Shown here piece by piece: positions 32,601-42,522 of a stretch of 64,000 nt of DNA (positions are counted from its first letter, which is position 1; the number at the start of each line of letters is the position of its first letter). The stretch lies in assembly GCA_003254925.1 (NCBI GenBank), contig QANZ01037222.1, forward strand, positions 1-64,000, in the 5' to 3' direction. This stretch comes from Chamaecrista fasciculata (lineage: Eukaryota > Streptophyta > Magnoliopsida > Fabales > Fabaceae). A program made the position numbers and the translations under genes. Below the pieces are notes generated by a model. The model was given only the letters and a program-made list of their open reading frames with translations. It searched no databases and was not told the DNA's origin.

Positions 32601-35600
32601 ACTATAGGATGGGAAACAACCGATAGTTTGGTACGAAACAAAGGAAACATAGTACTAGAAATAGACTTTGTTAAGATATCTGCAACTTGAGCTGAAGAGG
32701 GAAGATGTTGAACACGAATCTTCTTCTGCAGAACAAGTTCTCTGACAAAATACAAATCAATCTCCATGTGCTTTGTCTTAGAATGCAATACTGGGTTAGC
32801 TGCTAATAAAACAGCACTAAGGTTATCACAGTGAACCAAAGGTACTGTAGTAGGCTGAACATGTAGCTCCTTTAATAATGATTGAAGCCATAGTATTTCT
32901 GTCACAGTAGCAGCCAAACTTCTGAATTCAGCTTCAGTACTAGATCTTGACACTGTAGGCTGCTTTTTAGATGACCAAGTGATAGGATTCTGACCAAGGT
33001 AAACACAAAAACCTGATGTTGATTTTCTGTCATCAACATCCGATGCCCAATCTGAATCACAAAAAGCTACTAGATGTAATGAAGCTGACTTTTTAAGTAG
33101 TAAACCATAAGACATAGTACCAGAAAGATATCTCAAAATACGTTTTACAGCCTTCCAATGATCAAACTTAGGACATTGCATGAACTGACACACTTTATTC
33201 ACACTATAGGAAATTTCAGGACGAGTAAGAGTAACATATTGTAAAGCTCCTACAACTGATCTGTATAAAACCGGATCTTCAAAATCAGAACTCCCTATTT
33301 TACTTAACTTTTGACCAGCTACCATAGGGGTATGCATAGGTTTAGGATCTCCCATTTGTGCCTTTTGTAGAAGTTCCTTTATATACTTAGTTTGACTGAG
33401 ATGCAAATCACCCTCTTGAGTATACTTGACTTGTACCCCTAAGAAAAAGTTAAGCACACCAAGATCCTTTAGTGGAAAGTGAGAATGTAACTTCTGAATG
33501 AGAGCAGCTATAGCATCTTTAGAAGATCCTGTAATGATGATATCATCAACATATACAAGAACATACAAAATTGTAGATGAATCTTCCTTAATAAACAAAG
33601 ATGAATCACATTTTGATGCCATGAACCCAAAAGAACAAAGAGTAGATGACAACTTCTCAAACCAAGCCCTTGGTGCTTGTTTAAGACCATAAAGAGACTT
33701 GTGTAGACGACAAACTAAACTTTTATTATCAGCCTCAAACCCAGGTGGTTGTATCATATACACTTCTTCTTGCAAAATGCCATTAAGAAAAGCATTATTC
33801 ACATCAACTTGATGAATATGCCAATTTTTAGACAATGCAATAGTTAAAATAGTTCTCACTGTAGCTGGTTTTATTACTGGACTAAAAGTCTCTGTAAAAT
33901 CAAACCCCGGCCTTTGATTAAACCCCTTTGCAACCAATCTAGCTTTATATTTCTGAATAGACCCATCTGGATTATTTTTAATCCTAAACACCCACTTACA
34001 ACTCACTGCATCTCTATTTGAAGGTAAAGCAACTAAACTCCAAGTTTTATTCTTCATTAGAGCATCATACTCATCTTTCATAGCTGCATACCATTGTGGA
34101 TCCTGAAGAGCAGCCTTGACACTCTTTGGTTCTGAAGGGACAGCAACTTTAACACTCTCTGATTCTGTAGAAACAGTAGGCAATGAATCTGTACATGCAA
34201 AAACTTTTAATCTAGGCTTGCTGTGACCAGTTTTGGATCTAGTAAGCATAGGATGCCTAACCGGATGCTCAACTGATCGCTTTGAAGACCTTACTTTATG
34301 CGATTTAACTGTCACATCTTGATTTTCAGAACTACTGTCAGTAGAATCAGATCTTTGAGTCTGTAGTAATTCATTCTCAACTATATTTGCTGCTGAATTG
34401 TTAGCACTAGGGTGCTGTGAAGATGAAACAATGGTATGATCTGCATCACAATTGTTAGGAATAGGCAAAACAGTAGGAAAAGAAGATGATTGACTTTGAT
34501 TAGGTAACATTGGAGAAGATAATTGAGCATGCTGAGATACAGTAGAAGGAATTGCTTTTAGACAAATAGGTGAGAAAAGAGTTGTAGGAACCGAAGAATG
34601 TATAGGAAGGGACTGAATAGGGAATTCTTTGTAATAAAATTGATGCTCATTGAACAAAACATGCCTAGACATGTACATTTTATTAGCTTTAGGATCATAG
34701 CATTTATAACCCTTGTATTTATTATCATACCCAAGGAAAACACAAGGAACAGACTTGTAATCAAACTTGTGCACATTGTAAGGTCGAGTATAAGGGAAAC
34801 AAACACAGCCTAAGACTTTTAAGAAATGATAATCAGGATTTTTAGAATATAAGACCTCATAAGGTGATTTATTAGCAAGAAGAGGTGTTGGTAATCTGTT
34901 TATCAAGTATGCAGATGTGGAAATTGCATGATCCCAAAGAGTAAGTGGTAAAGAAGATTGAGCCATTAAAGACAAAGCAAACTCAGTAAGATGTCTATGC
35001 TTCCTCTCAGCAAGACCATTTTGCTGTGGAGTATGTGGACAACTAATTTGGTGAACAATACCACAATTAGTAAGTGTTTTTGAAATAGAAATGAACTCTC
35101 CACCACCATCTGATTGAAAAGCTAGAATTTTGGAATTAAATTGAGTCTCTACCAGATTTTTAAAATTCATAAAAGCTGTATGAGCATCAGATTTATTTTT
35201 CATTAGATACAACCAAGTATACCTAGTGAAAGAGTCAATAAATACAATATAATACTTCCAGCCACTAGGAGAAATATATGGACTTGGTCCCCAAACATCT
35301 GAATGTACTAGCTGAAACGGTTTATTATAAGAATGAGTAGAAGAAGGAAAAGGAAGTTTATGATGCTTCCCTAAACAACAAGAATTACAAAAAGTAGTTT
35401 TATTACTTTTGTATGAGATATTACAACTTTTAAGAACAAGAGAAAGAGTTGAATCAGATGGATGACCCAACCTTCTATGCCAAGTATCAATAGTAGTGGA
35501 AGAAACTACATTACAATGAAAAGGATTGTTAACATTCTGAACAAGAGAACTGTTACAATTATTTGAAACATTGTTACACATAGGAGACTTAGAATTAAAA

Positions 35601-37114
35601 GACAACTCATGAAAAGAGTAGAGACCATCTTGGAGGTGACCTTTAAGAAGAATCCTCTTGGAATCCTGACATTTAACATAACAAACATCAGAATGGAACT
35701 CAAAAAAGACTTTGTTGTCTTTAGCAAACTTAGACACACTAAGTAAATTCTTTTTCATAGAAGGAACATGTAACAAAGAAGACAAAATAAGAGGCTTTGA
35801 AGTAAATTGTATCTCAGTCCTACCAATATGCTCAATAGAAAGAGGCTTACCATCTCCAATATAGACCTGATCATTGCCACCATAATACTCTTGATGCTGT
35901 AAATTTGCTAGGTCTGGTGTTACATGGCAAGATGCACCTGAATCCGGGTACCAAGCAGGATCATATAAAGCCTCTGATGTAGCCATCATAACTGTGTTTT
36001 TAGGCTTTGAAGTACTTGCACTACTAGCTGAATTTTCATCAGAAGAAGCAAAGGGACTCACAAACTCTTGATCAAAACGAAAATGACATTGAAATGCCAT
36101 ATGTCCTGTTTTTCCACAAAGCTGACAAATCAACTTAGTGTTAGAACTGTTATTGAGTGCTCCACGGCCTCCTTTTCCCCTTCCACCTCTTTGAGAACTC
36201 TGCTGAAAATTATGCTGATAGTTGCCTTGATAGTTGCCTTGATAATTCTGATTCCCATAACCATTGAAACTCTGATTCCTATAACCATTCTGCATAGGAT
36301 GAAAATTCATCTTTCTATCTTTATTGTACTGTTGCTGTACAATATTAACAGATAGAGGAACATCAGTTGCCTTCTTCTTGTTGCTAATCCACTCTTCCTG
36401 AGTCAAAAGAAGTGCTTCAAGTTCTGCAATTGTGAAAGACTCTGCCCGTGTGTTCATAGAAGTCACAAAAGAATCATAATCTTGATCTAGGCCTTGAAAA
36501 ATTGCTTCAATATGCTCTGTTATGGTAATTGGCGAACCTACCGAAGACAGAGCATTAGCCACCTTTTTAATCTGCAAAAGGTAATCTGTCAAAGACAAAC
36601 TCCCTTTCTTAATCGTGCGAAGCTGAGTCCTATATTGATTAACCTTCGCCCGAGTCTTGGACGAGAAATGAACTTGCAACCTATCCCATACTTCATGGGA
36701 AAACTCACAATCAATAACAAGATCAGAAATAGATTGGGTCATTGAAGTCAGTAACCAAGAAAGTAGAAGAGAGTCCTGACATTCCCAATTCAAGAAATCC
36801 TCACTAAAAATCCCACGAGCTTCATCATCATCACTCGCAAACTGAGGTGGAACATACTGAGATCCCAACAGGTATTTTTGCAACCTGTAACCTTTGACGG
36901 CGGCAAGAACCTGACGGCGCCAATTCAAGAAATTGGTGGATTCCAATTTCTCAGGAATCGGGTGACTAAATGAGTGAGGAACGAAGACATTTGCTGTCGC
37001 TGCATTCACCGTCGCCGGAGCTACTACTGTCGCCGGTCGTGGTGGCGCTGGTCGATGACCTCCGCGTCCTCCGCCATTGGTAGCTGCTTCAGAATTCTGA
37101 GCGCTGGAGTCCAT
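32597..37114 (-). CDS. Copia gag-pol polyprotein, 1,505 residues, intact
   Basis: Self-encoded replication polyprotein of a cytoplasmic virus-like particle. Gag capsid occupies about residues 50-260; glycine/asparagine-rich repeats (NGYGNQNYQGNYQGN) precede the CCHC knuckle CQLCGKTGHMAFQC (about 330). Protease YPDSGASCHVT (about 388); pre-integrase DTWHRRLGHPS (about 540); integrase VHSDVWGPS, FQSDGGGEF, QQNGLAERK; RT VDVNNAFLNG, YVDDIIITGSS (about 1186), FFLGVQV; RNase H FCDSDWASDVDDRKSTSGF (about 1355), CDNLSAVLL and KHMEIDLYF. There is no stop or frameshift across the whole length, and every catalytic motif is present. The ATG at 37112-37114 follows a leader of about 250 bp. It is the only pol in the window that looks functional. 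Confidence 0.96.
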   Translation of the reverse strand: MDSSAQNSEAATNGGGRGGHRPAPPRPATVVAPATVNAATANVFVPHSFSHPIPEKLESTNFLNWRRQVLAAVKGYRLQKYLLGSQYVPPQFASDDDEARGIFSEDFLNWECQDSLLLSWLLTSMTQSISDLVIDCEFSHEVWDRLQVHFSSKTRAKVNQYRTQLRTIKKGSLSLTDYLLQIKKVANALSSVGSPITITEHIEAIFQGLDQDYDSFVTSMNTRAESFTIAELEALLLTQEEWISNKKKATDVPLSVNIVQQQYNKDRKMNFHPMQNGYRNQSFNGYGNQNYQGNYQGNYQHNFQQSSQRGGRGKGGRGALNNSSNTKLICQLCGKTGHMAFQCHFRFDQEFVSPFASSDENSASSASTSKPKNTVMMATSEALYDPAWYPDSGASCHVTPDLANLQHQEYYGGNDQVYIGDGKPLSIEHIGRTEIQFTSKPLILSSLLHVPSMKKNLLSVSKFAKDNKVFFEFHSDVCYVKCQDSKRILLKGHLQDGLYSFHELSFNSKSPMCNNVSNNCNSSLVQNVNNPFHCNVVSSTTIDTWHRRLGHPSDSTLSLVLKSCNISYKSNKTTFCNSCCLGKHHKLPFPSSTHSYNKPFQLVHSDVWGPSPYISPSGWKYYIVFIDSFTRYTWLYLMKNKSDAHTAFMNFKNLVETQFNSKILAFQSDGGGEFISISKTLTNCGIVHQISCPHTPQQNGLAERKHRHLTEFALSLMAQSSLPLTLWDHAISTSAYLINRLPTPLLANKSPYEVLYSKNPDYHFLKVLGCVCFPYTRPYNVHKFDYKSVPCVFLGYDNKYKGYKCYDPKANKMYMSRHVLFNEHQFYYKEFPIQSLPIHSSVPTTLFSPICLKAIPSTVSQHAQLSSPMLPNQSQSSSFPTVLPIPNNCDADHTIVSSSQHPSANNSAANIVENELLQTQRSDSTDSSSENQDVTVKSHKVRSSKRSVEHPVRHPMLTRSKTGHSKPRLKVFACTDSLPTVSTESESVKVAVPSEPKSVKAALQDPQWYAAMKDEYDALMKNKTWSLVALPSNRDAVSCKWVFRIKNNPDGSIQKYKARLVAKGFNQRPGFDFTETFSPVIKPATVRTILTIALSKNWHIHQVDVNNAFLNGILQEEVYMIQPPGFEADNKSLVCRLHKSLYGLKQAPRAWFEKLSSTLCSFGFMASKCDSSLFIKEDSSTILYVLVYVDDIIITGSSKDAIAALIQKLHSHFPLKDLGVLNFFLGVQVKYTQEGDLHLSQTKYIKELLQKAQMGDPKPMHTPMVAGQKLSKIGSSDFEDPVLYRSVVGALQYVTLTRPEISYSVNKVCQFMQCPKFDHWKAVKRILRYLSGTMSYGLLLKKSASLHLVAFCDSDWASDVDDRKSTSGFCVYLGQNPITWSSKKQPTVSRSSTEAEFRSLAATVTEILWLQSLLKELHVQPTTVPLVHCDNLSAVLLAANPVLHSKTKHMEIDLYFVRELVLQKKIRVQHLPSSAQVADILTKSISSTMFPLFRTKLSVVSHPIV

Positions 37115-37367
37115 TCAATCACTACTGTCGAACGAACAAGAAACTGAGCTGCACGACTTTAACTATCGCTAACGAACAAATCTTGAAAACCTGGAGCTCG
37201 CGATTCTGACGAACAAATTGAGTCTGGATTTCGCGACGAACAAATCTCGCGACGACCAAATCTGAGTCTGAATTACACGATTATTCCTAGACAAGCAAAA
37301 ACTGGGCTATCACTTTAACAAAAGTGATTACGAGCATTTGGGCTTTTTTTTTTTTAAAGAGCGTCCT
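37115..37367 (-). other. 5' leader of intact Copia
   Basis: About 250 bp between primer site and ATG. It contains repeated GACGAACAAAT and TCTGAGTC-type words on the plus strand (near 37165, 37210 and 37238). No gene. Confidence 0.6.
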
Positions 37368-37380
37368 GGCTCTGATACCA
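37368..37380 (-). other. Primer binding site, tRNA-iMet type
   Basis: Minus strand TGGTATCAGAGCC, immediately after the LTR end at 37381. Confidence 0.93.
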
Positions 37381-37547
37381 TATTAAGAAAATATGATAGG
37401 TAGAAAAAGAGAATATTCATATATGAGAAAGTGTAGTACAATAGGATCTATTTATACATGAGTAATCACTAGAGTAGTTAGTTAGAACCTGACTAACAGA
37501 CTAACTAACTAGTAACTAAGTTGTTATTAAACTCCTATACACTTACA
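37381..37547 (-). repeat. 5' LTR of intact Copia
   Basis: 167 bp, TGTAAGTGTATAGG to TTTCTTAATA on the minus strand. Confidence 0.93.
37449..37456 (-). promoter_or_regulatory. TATA box in 5' LTR of intact Copia
   Basis: Minus-strand TATAAATA inside ATGTATAAATAGATCC, placed as expected for the LTR promoter that would transcribe gag-pol. Confidence 0.7.
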
Positions 37548-37552
37548 TCCCT

Positions 37553-37697
37553 GACCCTTGAACCATAGGTGAACTGAGGCGGCCCAGGACTTATAATTAG
37601 ATGCCCCACACAATTTTTCAGTAGTGATGACAGGGGACCCACTGATGGCAGTGGAGAAAGTACTGGACTTGGAATCAAGCACATTAAAAGAGGCCAT
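37553..37697 (-). pseudogene. Copia family X gag N-terminus
   Basis: The ATG at 37695-37697 (minus) opens MASFNVLDSKSSTFSTAIS..., reaching NYKSWAASVHLWFKGQG, a typical Copia gag start. After about 145 bases the intact Copia interrupts it at the TCCCT site; gag continues at 32429. Confidence 0.85.
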
Positions 37698-38130
37698 TAG
37701 GAAAAGAGGTTACCAAAAGGAGAGATAATGAGAAGCTGACCCCGGAAACGGCGTAAGAGTGGCCCGGCGAGCACGACGGCGTCGAGAACAGCGAAAAGAG
37801 GTGCCGGAAACGGAGTCACGCGCCGGCACGTGAAATTTCTGGCAGACTGTCGAGCGGCGCGTGGAGGCGCGTGCGGCGGCGGACGACGACGGCGGAAGGT
37901 GGGTTTTGACGATCGGAAGCCGCTGAGCACGGTGGTGGGGCGCGTGTTCCAAGAAGACTCCGGCGACGAAGTCTTTGCAGTGATAGTGACGGCTAGGGTA
38001 AAACCCTGATGAAAAAGGGGGCTGGAATGACACACAGTCGTAGAAAAAGAACTAGAAAAGATTGATGGCTGGAATGAAACACAGCCAGAAAGAAAAAAGC
38101 TACTGGAGAATCACAGTGGCTCTGATACCA
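37698..38130 (-). other. Leader and primer site of chimeric Copia
   Basis: The primer site TGGTATCAGAGCC (minus) is at 38118-38130. The leader is GC-rich at 37740-37960, with GGCGCGTG and CGCGCC motifs like those in the other leaders. Frames over it look compositional. Confidence 0.75.
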
Positions 38131-38331
38131 TGATAAATGAGAGAAAATTGTGTGTCTTATTCATGAAAAAGATAGGGTATTTATACAAGAGTTTTCAATC
38201 TATTCTAGGAAACAAGATATATGTGAATAAATAATCAGCTACAATCAATCCCTAATCAGCTACAATCAATCCCTAATTGCTATACAATCAATTCATAATT
38301 GATATCCTAATTAATACAAATATTCACAACA
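38131..38331 (-). repeat. 5' LTR of chimeric Copia (family X)
   Basis: About 201 bp, matching the LTR at 14543-14722 in reverse; it carries an extra copy of a 21-bp segment (CAGCTACAATCAATCCCTAA) near 38238-38279. Confidence 0.9.
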
Positions 38332-39033
38332 TCTCTATTAGTCGCTTTTTTTGTAGTGAAATGAACATTTAGTATTGATGCTCATCAGTCAACTGCTTCA
38401 ACTTTACATTTCTTCTGAAATGTTTGTCTATCTTTTATTTCTCTCCTGCTCGTTTCCCTTCATTTGCTATTATAATTTTTAACAACTAATATTCTTTATC
38501 AGGTACTAGTGGGGGAGGAGGCTTCCTTATTTGTAATGGACATCTTTAAAATGTAAGATTACGTGGTTTTCTTAAAATTTGCTGGAATCTGTTGCTATGG
38601 TTTTTTGATAAGGATGTTGCTTGACATAATATAGGTATGAGAAGTATGCTCACAAGAAAGGCTGGAAATTTGAAGTAGTAGATGTAACTCAATCTGATCT
38701 TAAAGGATACAAGGTACATATTTCATTCTCCTCATTTCTTTATATTATTTTTCACGAGTTGTTGATGACTTCATGCTAATATTGAATGCCATGTAGTAAT
38801 TGATGCATTTTTGTTTGGATTTTATGAATAATACAAATTCTCTGTTATTTTCATCCAGAATATACAGGGTAATCTTTATATACATAGGGAAATCCTAATT
38901 ATTCCTTAATCCTAGCAAAGCCTAATAAGGAAATAATTGACCTAACAAAAAAGGAAGGTAACGGCTAATACAGCCTGTACAAATAAATATATATACAAAT
39001 AAAAAATAACATATAGTATTCTCACACTCCCCC

Positions 39034-40850
39034 TCAAGTTGGAGAATGTATATTTATCATTCCCAACTTGGTTACATTAGACTCAAATTGATTTCTAGCG
39101 ATAGCTTTTGTTAGGATGTCTGCTGTTTGCTTTCCTGTGGTAATGTAGTCAACTTCAATTAAATGTTGATCTATTTTCTCCTTGATGAAGTGACGATCGA
39201 TTTCCACATGTTTAGTTCTATCATGATGAATGGGGTTCTTTGCCATACTTATGGCAGCTTGACTATCGCTTCTTATCTTTATAGGATTGGTTGGAGAGAG
39301 TTGTAGTTCTTCCAATAGCCTTTTTAACCACATTCCTTCACAAATCCGATGAGCCAAGGCCCTAAGATCAGCCTCTGCACTGCTTCTTGCAACCACTTGT
39401 TTCTTACTTCTCCATGTTACCAAATTACCCCACACATAAGTACAATATCCAGATGTTGACCTTCGATCAGTGAGAAACCTAGCCCAATCTGCATCAAAGA
39501 ACACATCAATGCCTCTACTAATGTCCTTTTTAAACAATAGTCCCTTTCCAGGTGTCATTTTCAAGTATCTCAAAATTCTGTTTACCGCCTCTTGATGTTC
39601 TTCTGTTGGGCTATGCATGAATTGGCTGACTAAGCTCACAGCAAAGCTTATGTCAGGTCTTGTATGGGATAAATATATCAGCTTACCAACCAACCTCTGA
39701 TATCTCCCTTTGTCAATTAGATCAAATTCACCTTTGGACCCAATTTTGTTGTATGAATCCATAGGTGTGTCTGCAGGTTTGCTACCCAACATTCCAGTTT
39801 CCTTTAACAAATCAAGAGTATACTTTCTGAGAGATATAAATTCCCTTACTTGATCTTGCAACTTCCATTCCCAAAAAATATCTTAGAGGGCCAAGGTCTT
39901 TAACTTCAAATTCTTGGTTGAGATCATTTTTTTAGCCTTAGGACTTCTTTTTCACAATTTCCAGTAATTATAATATCATCGACATAAACTATAAGTATAG
40001 TTACGAGATTACCTAGAAATCTTTTTAAGAATAATGTATGATCTGATTGACCTTGAATATACCCTTGCCTCTTCATGGCCTTGGTGAACTTCTCGAACCA
40101 GGCCGTGGGAGATTGCTTCAGGCCATAAAGGGATTTTTTAAGTTCGCACACTAGTTTTTCATCACTGTTCTTCTTGAGTCCCGGTGGTATCTCCATGTAC
40201 ACCTCCTCTTCCAAGTCCCCATTCAAAAAAGCATTTTTTATATCAAGTTGATGTAGCTTCCGATTAAGATTGACAACTAGAGAAAACAGAACTCTAATTG
40301 TGTTGAGTTTTGCAACTGGGGCGAAAGTCTCTTGATAATCAAGACCATAAATCTGAGTATATCCCCGTGAAACCAATCTAGCTTTATATCGCCCTATGCT
40401 CCCATTTGCTTTGTACTTAATATTGAATACCCATTTGCAACTGACATGATGTTTCTTAGATGGGAGATGAGTTAACACCCATGTCTCATTCTTTTGAAGT
40501 GCTTTAATTTCATCATTAACAGCTTCCTTCCATCTTGGATAATGAAGAGCTTCATGAATATTGTTTGGTATTTCCTCCTTGTCTAGATTAGAAACAAATG
40601 TCTGAAATTCAGGAGAAAGTTTATCATACGAAACAAAATTGGAGATAGGATGTAAGGTACATGTCCTCACTTTCTTTCTCTTAGCAATGGGAAGAGAATC
40701 ATCATCATTAGAACATTCATCTAAGGTAGAAAGTTCAGGATCAATATTACCTTCATTAAAGATAGGGAGTTCAGAGTCAATATTACCTTCATCTAAGGTA
40801 GGAAGTTCAGGATCAATATAACTTTCAAGAGGATGTGAATTTGAGGGAGC
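39034..40850 (-). pseudogene. Copia linker-RT-RNase H, frameshifted
   Basis: From 40670 down: CKWVFNIKYKANGSIGRYKARLV, LDIKNAFLNGDLEEEVYME, GLKQSPTAWF, YVDDIIITGN. Frame breaks near 39860-39925, then RISLRKYTLDLLKETGM-like text, FDADWARFLTDRRSTSGYC, VVARSSAEADLRAL and KHVEIDRHF to a stop at 39034. Upstream (40670-40850) is the linker with 36-bp repeats. Confidence 0.88.
40715..40830 (-). repeat. 36-bp tandem repeats in Copia linker
   Basis: Three units like TTCATCTAAGGTAGAAAGTT..., starting near 40717, 40753 and 40789. Twelve codons per unit. Confidence 0.82.
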
Positions 40851-42522
40851 TTCTTGAGAGTGGAATCCACAGAGTACAGGTTTAACTATTTCCTATCACT
40901 TGCATTTTGTTACCACTTCTATAGATTACTGATTTTCTGTTTTTATTTTTTTTAATAGCGTGTTCCCTCAGGCTGAGGTAATTATCTTTTGCACCATGCC
41001 CCGTAATGTGGTTCTTGAATATTTGTTGTATCCTAGAATATAGAATGGTACTGAGGCAGAAATTTCCTTAAAATGACAAAAGTTGGCATTTGTTAGAGCT
41101 CACTGCTATTGTATTACTTATCATGATACAACAACCTAAACCTTTTTTAACTAGTTGGGGTCGGCTATATAGATCAATTGACATCAACATGTTCTGTCTC
41201 TACACATTTCTATGGTTAGGTTATTAATAACTGAATCCTTCCTTATATTGATAAGTAAGTAATACTTATCAAGATAAACTGTAGTTAGTTAATCCTTGTG
41301 TATAACCAGCGATGGATTACAGAGACAAATAACACACAAAATGCAGAATTATTACATCATTATCTGGCTTTCATGAGGTCAGACTCTCTCCCAGACCTTT
41401 CCCTAACATTTTCCTCACCTATCCACAATACAATCCCTGGCACAACCCACACTCGCACCCACACCAGCATGCTGCTGTGAATTCGCTCTTTTCTATATTA
41501 TCCAGCTCAGATCCGTTTTTCTTCTTTCTTTCATACACCTTCGTACCATTTAATTTGGGCTCAGGCTCCACTACAGCCAACTCAACTTGATTTGTGCTTT
41601 CTTAAACCCCTCAGGCCCATAAGCATCGCTTTCCACTTTACATGCATCATCCATTTTAGTTCATCTTTTGTTTTTTTCTCTTCTTAGTTCTGTTAATTGA
41701 ATTATTGGTCTTTGTATATCTGATTATCTTGAATGTTCATTCTTGTATGAGGCAATATTCATATCAGGTATCCTTCCTTTCTTTTCCCTTTGCAATAATT
41801 TTGCTATCATATGCCTTTGCCCTTATGCAGATTGATGTTCAGTTGAAGGGTGAAGACATAAAAATTGAAACCTATAGGTCCTGTGGTCCAGGTGGTCAGC
41901 ATGCAAATACAACCAACAGTGCTGTTAGTGCTGTTAGAGTAACTCACTTTCCATCTGGAGTGGTGGTAGCAATACAAGTTGAGCGTTCCCAACATATGTT
42001 GAGTTTTGCTTATAGTTTTACAATACTAGTAGTTGGTTGTAATATTATTTTCTTTTATTATGTCTTTTGCTTCTAGATTTAGTCTCACTCATTTTTCGTC
42101 CCTTCTAGATTGCAAGCATTTGGGTTTCCATTTCGTGTCTCTAGAAGCTTTTGAGCTCGGTTGATGCTTCTGGAACCCCTCCACCAGTTGGTGACCAAAA
42201 TAGAAGGTAAGAAAGAGCTAGAGTAAACTATCAATTGAGTTCTTGGATTATGTGGATGTTCTTATTGTAGTCTTTAGATTTTTTAAATATTTGATTTAGT
42301 CCCAAACAAATTTATGACTTGTTATAATTTAGTCCCTCTGAGAACTGAGGTGAGGTGATCATTCTTTGGGTGTTCATAAAAGGCTAACTTATAATGAGTC
42401 ATAAAAATTGGGGACTAAACTGTCAGTGCACATTATTTTAGTCTACTGGTTAATAACAATTATTTTAGTGTTGAAGAGTTCAAATACTCATCTTACTTCT
42501 AGCAAAATATACTCATCATAAT

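Larger units (their letters stand above)
32430..37547 (-). mobile_element. Complete, apparently intact Copia element, 5,118 bp, TCCCT duplication
   Basis: Flanked by TCCCT at 32425-32429 and 37548-37552. LTRs: 37381-37547 (5', 167 bp) and 32430-32589 (3', 160 bp), differing by an 8-bp indel, one single-base indel and about one substitution. iMet primer site 37368-37380 and purine tract 32590-32600. One uninterrupted gag-pol frame. On its own strand it starts TGTAAG and ends CTTAATA, i.e. TG...TA instead of TG...CA. Short LTRs and total size resemble the Ale/Retrofit lineage, which I give tentatively. Confidence 0.95.
29392..38331 (-). mobile_element. Chimeric Copia element (5' half family X, 3' half family Y)
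   Basis: Read on the minus strand: 5' LTR 38131-38331 (family X, as at 14543-14722), iMet primer site 38118-38130, gag start at 37697, insertion of a complete Copia, gag remainder, protease, integrase, then at 30955-30959 a switch to RT-RNase H of family Y, a purine tract and a 3' LTR (29392-29518) unlike the 5' one. The flanks (GCAGAG left, TCTCT right) show no target duplication, as expected if recombination joined two elements. Confidence 0.85.
28119..38358. mobile_element. CACTA (En/Spm) transposon with nested insertions
   Basis: Starts CACTACAAAAAGC and ends GCTTTTTTTGTAGTG, the CACTA-type inverted ends, flanked by AAA at 28116-28118 and 38359-38361. Copy A of the same intron has the uninterrupted sequence (TTTGGAAATGAACATTTAG near 3983-4003), so the borders are confirmed. 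No transposase is recognisable. Its own sequence is about 28119-29391 plus 27 bp at 38332-38358; the remainder is a MITE and nested Copia elements. Confidence 0.93.
38825..40852 (-). mobile_element. 5'-truncated Copia element
   Basis: On the minus strand it ends with RT-RNase H, the purine tract CTTGAGGGGGAG (39027-39038) and a 3' LTR at 38825-39026 (TGTGAGAATACTATATG to TTATTCA). Its 5' LTR, gag and most of integrase are missing. The right edge lies against RF1 exon 7 at about 40853 and no target duplication is visible, so a deletion removed its 5' part together with host sequence. Confidence 0.85.
38359..42522 (+). pseudogene. Organellar RF1, degenerate copy B/D, 3' part (exons 5-10)
   Basis: Continues copy B after the CACTA element. 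Exon 5, 38503-38552, has one extra G in the GGTGGGGAGG stretch, shifting frame. Exon 6, 38635-38713 (YEKYAHKKGWKFEVVDV), is good. Exon 7 survives only as 40853-40879, because a Copia fragment replaced the rest. Exon 8 (40959-40977) has lost the tripeptide region. Exon 9, 41831-41998, keeps [12 protein letters not shown] with the GGQ motif but has a 9-bp duplication (SAVSAV), and its splice donor GT is now TT. The extra exon (42109-42206) has a TAG where copy C has TGG. Homology with copy C ends at about 42522. Confidence 0.86.

Noticed and set aside
32597..37114. Treating the 1,505-residue frame as a host gene
   Set aside because: It has gag, protease, integrase, RT and RNase H in Copia order, within LTRs, primer site, purine tract and target duplication.
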